Positions 57,259 through 64,000 of a stretch of 64,000 nucleotides of DNA are shown piece after piece. Position 1 is the stretch's first letter, and every line of letters begins with the position of its first letter. The notes beneath the pieces are model-generated. The model worked only from the letters and a program-made list of their open reading frames with translations, had not been told where the DNA came from and ran no database searches. A program made the translations under genes and the position numbers. Source of the DNA: Diphasiastrum complanatum (taxonomy: Eukaryota > Streptophyta > Lycopodiopsida > Lycopodiales > Lycopodiaceae); NCBI GenBank assembly GCA_029204225.1, contig CM055107.1, positions 21,130,000-21,193,999 on the forward strand, written 5' to 3'.

Positions 57259-58888
57259 TTCCCAAAGGGAACACAAATGGAATAGAGAGCCATGAATGTG
57301 AAGACTCTTGTAATTGGACTGCAATATGTTTGAGCTTGTTCCTATCTGACTTAGAGTTGCTACTCTCTTTCACTATAGGTATTTTCAAAAAATGTACTAC
57401 CTTCCTATGTGAAACACATGCAACTGTATTTGAGACAGATCTCAAATATTCCACAAGACAAGCTAACTAGATCAGATACACAAAGTGGATTGAGACACTT
57501 TGGTTAGTTTGAATCCTACTTTTGGTACGTGTGAAATGCAACAAAAGAAAACACTATTGACACTCAGAAAGCTCAAAGGGTGTTCAGTTACTTCAAACTC
57601 AGTCTTGATCTTTAGTTTCTTGTGTAGGATGCTCAAAACCATGAATTCAGAACAAAGTAAAAATTGATTCAAATCAAAATGTTGTCACTCAGATTTTGGA
57701 CCTATCCTAATCCTCTTTAAGAGCTTATAACTCTTGCTAGACACTTCAGATTGATTTGGTTTCAATTTCTATGGAAAGTACAGATCATAAGCTTTCCATC
57801 AAGCTGTAAGACTGCTATCTTTAGACCTATAAATAAGGAGAACAAAGGGACTGAAAATCTTTGATTTTCACATGTGCGGAATTCCAGAATTCCGTACTAC
57901 CTTAATTCAGGTCTGAAAATTCAGTTCAGGTCCGATTTGATCCAATTACACTTCAGAGAAATGTTAGAAAAGGTGAAAAACTGCTTTTTTTTGCTTGTTA
58001 ATCTCTCAATTTCTTGTACTATCAAGGAAATTAGCATGCAAAGCTTAATGAGGCTCTGTACCATGTTGAAAATTCCAGAATTCACACGTGTGGGGAATGT
58101 CCACAAGAGTGACTGATCTTGATTAAGCTTTGTGATTGGCACAGTACCCTGATTCTAGATTGTTCAACAAGATCTAGTTCAGAAGATATGGCTAATTCAC
58201 AATCTAGCATGCTAATCAATAGACTATGATAGCAATGAATCAAAGAATGATTAAAAGTACAAGATTACAATGTATAAGCATTAGCCTCAACACGAGTTAG
58301 AGAGAGAGAGCTAGAGAGATAACAAGAAAAAACAGTTTAGATCCAACCAAGCATGAGATAGCTACAAAACTTTGGTTCTTCATTACTTTGTGAATGAGAA
58401 TGATATGTACATATATAGGAGAGCCAAAATTCGTGGTACTCCTTGCATTCAATGCACATCCTACACCTATTCAAGTGCAAACAACTATTAACTTGACACC
58501 TAACTGCTAGCATGCATAGGTTGCACCTACTATCTACTTTCTCCAAATGGCAATTTCTCAACTAGCCATGTACAAATCTACATGCATGTGTCCATTAGAG
58601 TGATTGCATGCTTTTCATGTCACTATGGAAACTTAGGACATTATGCATTTATTGTGGCTCGAGTTTCTACAAGGTCATAATTGACCAATTCCATGTGAAT
58701 CTCTATATGCATGTCAAACTAGACACTGTCAACATTATTGCATATCATACTAGACCAACTAGACTTTATGCATGTCACTGGAATTTGATCTACCTAACCC
58801 AAACTTGCCCTATTCTACAAGGATATGTGCTCAATTCACATACCTTGGATACGTACAAAATATTTATATGGGTAGGATCCCCCAAACA
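57259..58888 (-). mobile_element. Reverse-strand copia LTR plus leader inserted in copy A integrase
   Basis: On the reverse strand 58888 begins TGTTTGGGGGATCCTACCC, and the LTR ends at about 58063 with CACACGTGTGAATTCTGG..TTTTCAACA followed by TGGTACAGAGCC, a PBS lacking one base. The leader-like remainder includes AGTTATAAGCTC and CCTAATCC-type strings matching the family-1 leader in reverse. Internal genes and a second LTR are absent, so the insert is deleted or recombined. The left boundary is approximate. Confidence 0.68.
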
Positions 58889-59330
58889 TTAACAACAGAT
58901 GATAGATATGTTTTACAATTTTTAACAGTTCCTACACCCTCCAACAAAATGGGGTGGCCGAGAGGAAAAATAGGAGTGTATGTGAGTGTGCAAAGACTTT
59001 AAGACTTGATGCATCACTTCCCATCTCATTTTGGGGAGAAGCTATAACATGTGCTAATTACTTGTGTAATAAACTTCCTAGTAGTGCTATAGATGGGATC
59101 TCACCTTATCAAGCCTTGTTTGGTAAGAAACCCAATGTAAAAGATTTTAAGATCTTTGGACATATTTGTTATGTCCACATCCCTTTGGAGACAAGAAGGA
59201 AGGAAGATGCTACCTCCTTCAAAGGGATTTTTGTTGGCTATGGAGAAAATAGCAAGGGCTATAGATATATGATCCTATATCCAAGAAAGTAAAGGTAAGC
59301 AAGGATGTACTTTTTGATGAGTCACAATTT
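58889..59330 (+). pseudogene. Copia integrase, second part
   Basis: Resumes with LTTDDRY (equivalent to LRTDRGGEY, second catalytic Asp), then SYT.QQNGVAERKNRSVCECAK with the catalytic Glu, SFWGEAITCANYLCNKLPS, PYQALFGKKPNVKDFKIFG and FKGIFVGYGENSKGYR. Stop at 59290. Confidence 0.88.
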
Positions 59331-59445
59331 GCTAAGATCTTGTCTAATGGATCTAACCCATTGTGCATTGAAGATCTTGACAAACCCGAGGAGGATCTTG
59401 ACAAACCCGAGGATGGAGACTAAGATCCAAGTCAAAGGGGGCCAA

Positions 59446-61051
59446 GAAGATCATCAAGAAGCAAGGTCGAGCCCTCAAGGCTCACCTATGTGGACAAGGG
59501 AAAGCAAAAAGAAGACTCTACATCTTCTACCTCTTACTCTTTCTTAGCTACATTGCTTGAAGAACCATCATATTTTGAAGAAGCATATAGATCTAAAGTT
59601 TGGAGAGATGCAATGCAAGTAGAGTATGATGCATTAGAAGAAAATCATACTTGGAATCTTGTAAATCTTCCAAGAGGAAAGAAACCACTTGCATGTAAGT
59701 GGATTTATAGAATAAAGTACAATAAAGATGGATCTATTAGTAAGTAAAAAGCTAGGCTTGTTGCTAAGGGATTTCTTCAAATAAAAGGATTGGATTATGA
59801 AGAAAAATTTGCACCTGTAGCTAAGCTTGTAGCTATTAGATTAATTATTTGCATTGCTACTTTGTTCAAGTGGGATCTCTACCAAATGGATGTTTCTTGA
59901 ATGGCTTCTTAGAAGAGGAAATCTACATAATGCAACTCGAGGGCTTCATCAAGGTTGGTGAGGAGCAAAAAGTGTGCTACTTAAGGAAGAGCCTATATGG
60001 ATTGAAGCAAGCACCTAGAGCTTGCTACTCTAGGTTGCATGATTTTCTCTATTCCCTTGGCTTTGTACTAAGTGCTTATGAACCTTTTTTATATTTCAAA
60101 TTTAATGAAGGAATGATCATCATTTTGGTGCTTTATGTTGATGACATCATTATGACAGGAAATGATGATGAAGGAATAAGCAAAGTAAAAGTTGATTTAT
60201 CTAGTGAGTTCAAGATGGTAGATCTAGGTTTCCTAAAGTTTATACTTGGGATAGAAGTGTCTAGAAGTAGCAATTGTACTTTCATAAGTCAATCTAAGTA
60301 TGCTACTTCCATTCTTGAAAGATTTGGTATGAAAGATTGTAAGGGGATTGACACCCCTATGGAGCATGTTGTAAAAGCAACTAATGAAGGTGATGAAGCA
60401 TCCTTTGAGGACATCACCCTCTTTAGGAAGCTTATAGGCTCTCTAATCTATTTAACCATCACTAGACCTGACTTAAGTTTTTGTGTAAGCAAGTTGAGTC
60501 AAAGTATGCAAGTTCCATTAGTTCATCATTGGAAAAGTGCCAAGAGAGTACTTAGATATGTTTCTAGTACTAGATTTTTTGGCATACTTTATGAAGGACC
60601 TAACTTGCACTTGAGAGCCTACTCGGATTCAGATTTTGTAGGTGACAAGATGGATAGAAAGTCCATTAGTGCATTTTCAACATTTCTTTGTGAAGGAGTA
60701 ATATCTTGGCTTTCCAAAAAGCAAGATACTATCTCACTATCTTCTTGTGAAGCCGAGTACAAGGCATTGACTTCAACAACCAAAGAGCTCCTATGTCTAA
60801 GAAGACTCTTGATGGAGCTACATGTGCTAGAGGCCGAGGAGATCCCTTACATATTTTGTGACAATCAAGCTTCTCAACAAATTGCTTCAAATCCTATCTT
60901 CCATGCTAGAACAAAGCATATTGAGATAGCTCATCACTTTGTGAGGGAGAAGGTACAATCCAAGGAGGTGCAACTACAACATGTACCATCATCCGAATGC
61001 ATAGCTGATATCTTAACCAAGCCATTGTCCAAAGATCAATTTTTAAGTTAA
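59446..61051 (+). pseudogene. Copia reverse transcriptase and RNase H of copy A
   Basis: RRSSRSKVEPSRLTYVDK linker, WRDAMQVEYDALEENHTWNL, CKWIYRIKYNKDG, a stop at 59747, ARLVAKGFLQIKGLDYEE, a small deletion near 59889 (YQMDV to FLNGFLEEEIYIMQ), then an open frame to the stop: LYGLKQAPRACYSRL, VLYVDDIIMTG (catalytic YVDD), DLGFLKFILGIEV, RPDLSFCVSKLSQ, RNase H YSDSDFVGDKMDRKS, SSCEAEYKAL, CDNQASQQIASNP, RTKHIEIAHHFVR and ADILTKPL. The last 400 codons are intact, suggesting rather recent decay. Confidence 0.92.
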
Positions 61052-61100
61052 GATATGCTCTTGGAATTGTAGATAGATGTACATTAGATTTGCCCAGTTA

Positions 61101-61114
61101 GAAGTGAGGAGGAG
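61101..61114 (+). other. Polypurine tract of copy A
   Basis: GAAGTGAGGAGGAG directly precedes the TGTTGAAAATT start of the 3' LTR. Confidence 0.85.
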
Positions 61115-61615
61115 TGTTGAAAATTGTCACTTCTCTCTTGACATTGGTTATTGTAAATAATGATCAAACATTAGAACAATGTTGATGATCTAATTTTACA
61201 TGTGTGGAGCCTGTTCCCAGGTGTGAAAGGATGTACTTTTCATACTTGTATATATCTAAATTGATTTTGTATCATTCTAGTTAGTGTGAACATGATATGA
61301 CTAGTTTTTAGTCAAGTTGACTAGTCACATAGAAATTAGCTTTTCCTTGCATGTGCATGAGTAAATGCTCCCACATGACAAGTGGATGTTCACACGTGTG
61401 TATAGAGTTCTAGAAGATAAGAGTTGACCACTTTTCTTAGATCTTATTTTGTAGGGAATATTCCTATATTCTAGGAGACTAGCTAGCTCTTTGGATTGTA
61501 GCCATATTCTAGAAGGTCAACTTTGGATAAGGATCAAGGATGGATCAAATGGAAATATCTGAGTGATGTGGCACTAGTGCTTCACACGTGTGAAGACCTG
61601 CTAGACTATACCAGA
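61115..61615 (+). mobile_element. Truncated 3' LTR of copy A
   Basis: Matches 54123-54618 with scattered substitutions and a 4-bp AGCT duplication (near 61485), including CACACGTGTG at 61391 and 61583. After GAAGACCTGCTAGACTATACC (about 61612) similarity to the 5' LTR stops abruptly, losing roughly 400 bp. The following DNA is unrelated. Confidence 0.88.
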
Positions 61616-62506
61616 CGCATTCAGATCTTTCATGCTGATTGTGATCTGTTTGATCGAGCTCTTTGTCTGATCGATTCTAGCATGGATAGTTTTCAGTGCA
61701 ATAATATATATTTCACAAATTCAATTCCGGATATTCTGGTAGTTTTTCCTACAATGCATGAGACGTACGCAAGTGACCCCAGTATGGAACCTCATCACTG
61801 TGCCGACAAAGTTGCAATGAGAGATTATTGGGCTAGTAAGAAACTGGAACAGAGATTGAAAGAAATTTTTTTTAGGAGGCTTGGAGATCAACCTTCAGAA
61901 GATGATGCCAAAACAAGAAAACGAATTTGTTTGGCTATGGCAAAATATTGACAAAGACATACACAACAATTTTCAATAGGTATTCAGAAGGAGATATTCC
62001 AAGAACTACTTCTACAACCAACTTCTTGAGAGCTGCAAATATCGTCTAGTACTGTTGAAAGCAATCTTGTTTCTAACATGCGTAACACCCTCAGTCAAAT
62101 TAAGGTGCCCCACTCGGCGAATGAACTCTTTGTGAAGAGATCTTCGCTTGTGATGGTCCTAATTAAAGTTGATGGCACAACGAATCTCCCTCATTCGAGA
62201 ATTGTAGGTGCTTTGGGTGTTCATCGCAGAAATATTGCTACAGCCAGTTCTTACCTTAACATTAAGGACAATGAGAAGGTTCTGCCCTTGAGTGCCTGTC
62301 AGAGACAATTGCCTAGAGCTACCATAATTACAGCTCGGGTCAAGGGACTGGTGTATGCCTTTTGGAGCTCAGAAACTCGAGTGTCCCAAAACAAAAAAGA
62401 CATATGCCAACACAGGATTGGAAGAAAGAGTGTTGTCAAGCATCTGGTACATCTTCTTGACGACAGTCAGGTCCTTCATTTTTTTGTTTTCCTGTTTTCT
62501 TGGTAA
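61612..62506 (+). pseudogene. Unrecognised protein-coding relic abutting the copia LTR
   Basis: One frame runs from the LTR junction to TAA at 62504-62506, about 295 codons, broken only by TGA at 61949 and 62027. It has protein-like composition: FDRALCLIDSSMDSF, MRDYWASKKLEQRLKEIF, EDDAKTRKRICLAMAKY, then IVGALGVHRRNIATASSYL (helix-turn-helix-like), FWSSETRVSQNKKDICQHRI and HLVHLLDDSQ. I do not know the family; the C-terminal half resembles the conserved DNA-binding start of some unclassified plant or invertebrate transposon proteins. The 5' end is cut by the LTR junction. A possible further exon follows an AG near 63893. Confidence 0.55.
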
Positions 62507-62599
62507 CGTTGATCTTTTGCACTGTTGAAACTGATCTTTGATACTCCTGCTCTTTGGTTCTGCAGATACACACTTCACCTCTTGCTGTTTGGAACTATT

Positions 62600-63890
62600 T
62601 TGTAGTTTTTTACTCAACTGATATTTTGCTCATTTGGACTTTTGGACTATTGGTACTTGTAGAAGCTTATAAACAATTATTTATTTTCTATTTGGTACTT
62701 ATGAAAATTAGTGTAAGATATATTTTTGTCTAGAATTTGGTACTCTATATTATTTTCAAATAACTTCTCTTTTTGTTGTTTGGAACTCATGGAACATTTT
62801 GTACTTCTGGTGTGCAGAAAATATTGTTGTTTGTTGTTCATTGGTGCTTTTGATAGTTTTGGTAGTTTTTGAACGTTTTTGATATACTAGCAATTAGTTG
62901 TTTGGTGTTTTTTGATATTTCAAGGAACTTTTGGGCATTAAATGTTTGTGTTGGTACTACTAGAACTTATCGTGAAACAATTTTGATAATACAGACTACC
63001 AAAATAGGTGCTTTAATACCTCGTGTCTCATTTTCATTCTAAAATCATCCAAATTGGTCTACTGAGATCTATAGTGTGTACCATTTTGATTTTAGAATCT
63101 ACAGCATTTGGTTCTATTTTTTATAGAATTCGTTATATTTACAGTTTGCACATGTCTCGATTCAGTCTTTTTGGTACTGCTTTAGTGTTGTTAAACCAAT
63201 TGGTAGTATTACTCCAGTTGTCGACTACTAATTTTACAAATTTTGTACTATTTTGTTACTATTCTTTGTGTTGGTAAAACTCTTGAATACATATAATGCT
63301 ACTACAATAACTTATCATGTACCAATTCTGATACTCCTGACTACCTAGTTAGGTTCTTTTATTGTAAGTGTCTCATATTTATTTTAAAATATACCGAATA
63401 AGTACTATTTAGACTTATCGTGACCATGGTTTACGCATAAAACTATAAAATTAGGTACTTTATCTTTATATTTATGTGTTCGCACCTCACATACAATCTT
63501 TTGTAGTCTTTTTGGTACTATTTTAGTGTTGTTTACAAATTGGTGGAATCCAAGCTTTAGTTACTACCAATCTTACAAGATTTGATCTATTTTTGTAATG
63601 TTTGCTTGTTTCTGAAACTTTTGAGTACCAAAGATTGGTACTAATGGAACCTATCGTGTTAAATTTCTATCCTCCAAACTACCAATTAAGGTACTTTAAC
63701 TTTCTGCATGTGTGGTACTTTGGTACTATAAGATGATGTGGTACTTTGGTACTACCTATATATAATGATTTGGTACTTTCTAGAACTCATGATACTACCA
63801 ATGATTGATACTTTGGTACTACTTGTATATGATGCTTTGGTACTACCTGCAGGTACTTTTTACTTGTAACATGATAAGACTTTTTGAATA
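62600..63890 (+). repeat. Diverged tandem repeat, about 340-bp period, GGTACT-rich
   Basis: AGTCTTTTTGGTACT recurs at 63164 and 63505; blocks such as AACTTATCGTG..GACTACC recur near 62960, 63310 and 63650, giving about three units. Toward 63700-63860 this condenses into short TTTGGTACT(A/T) repeats. Non-coding, AT-rich, and highly enriched in GGTAC. Confidence 0.7.
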
Positions 63891-64000
63891 TAGATCAATG
63901 GTAATGAGAATCCTCCTCAAGTTCACCTTGAAGATGTTAACAATGACTTTAATGCAGAAGGAATCTTGATTTTTCAGACTTCCAATTAAGGTACTTTGTC

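Larger units (their letters stand above)
54123..61615 (+). mobile_element. Near-complete Ty1/copia retrotransposon (copy A)
   Basis: Order: 5' LTR 54123-55019, PBS, leader, gag from 55615, protease about 56535, integrase about 56870-59330 (split by an insertion), RT/RNase H about 59490-61051, polypurine tract 61101-61114, 3' LTR 61115 to about 61615 (truncated). The order protease-integrase-RT-RNase H defines copia. Gag has a frameshift near 55745, the zinc knuckle lost its last Cys to a stop at 56407, and pol has stops at 57190, 59290, 59424 and 59747 plus a deletion near 59889. The two LTRs differ by roughly 5% by eye. It cannot move by itself. Confidence 0.9.

Overview
This is nuclear DNA from a land plant with a large, repeat-rich genome. 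The evidence is a split ABCC-type ABC transporter gene with multi-kilobase introns, a plant-type (CYP71-clan-like) cytochrome P450, Ty1/copia elements primed by initiator-Met tRNA, degenerate Ty3/gypsy pieces and a short (CCCTAAA)n telomere-type tract. The long, transposon-filled introns would suit a gymnosperm or fern, but the sequence alone does not settle the lineage.

Layout. 1-5196: AT-rich sequence with a Ty3/gypsy reverse-transcriptase remnant and no recognised host exon. 5197-17007 (+): six 3'-terminal exons of an ABCC (MRP) transporter, running from the second membrane domain through NBD2 to the stop codon. All NBD2 motifs are intact and the 5' part lies beyond the left edge. Its two largest introns (3.9 and 6.3 kb) each hold a reverse-oriented gypsy gag-protease relic, plus minisatellites, a cluster of GGTACC palindromes, a telomere-like tract and a probable RNA-binding-protein pseudogene fragment. 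17-30 kb: gene-poor, with copia and gypsy gag remnants, long GA/CT/CA microsatellites and a tiny tRNA-derived retroposon bounded by perfect 14-bp direct repeats. 30953-32796 (-): an intact two-exon cytochrome P450 with a TATA box. 33.7-61.6 kb: a nested graveyard of Ty1/copia elements. It contains at least two related families whose LTRs and leaders share the palindrome CACACGTGTG, a reverse-strand copia 3' end, a heavily mutated copia pol, and one nearly complete copia element (54123 to about 61615) with another copia LTR inserted in its integrase. 61.6-64 kb: the truncated 3' LTR of that element runs straight into an unrecognised, stop-interrupted protein-coding relic, followed by diverged tandem repeats of about 340 bp rich in TTTGGTACT.

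The two host genes are the only ones that look functional. The ABC transporter would move conjugates or organic anions across the vacuolar or plasma membrane; the P450 would be an ER-anchored mono-oxygenase. Nothing in the sequence links them functionally. Everything else is mobile DNA or its debris. The observations most worth following are the CACACGTGTG enrichment confined to copia DNA, the GGTACC palindrome cluster, the miniature tRNA retroposon, and the LTR-to-unknown-protein junction at about 61.6 kb.
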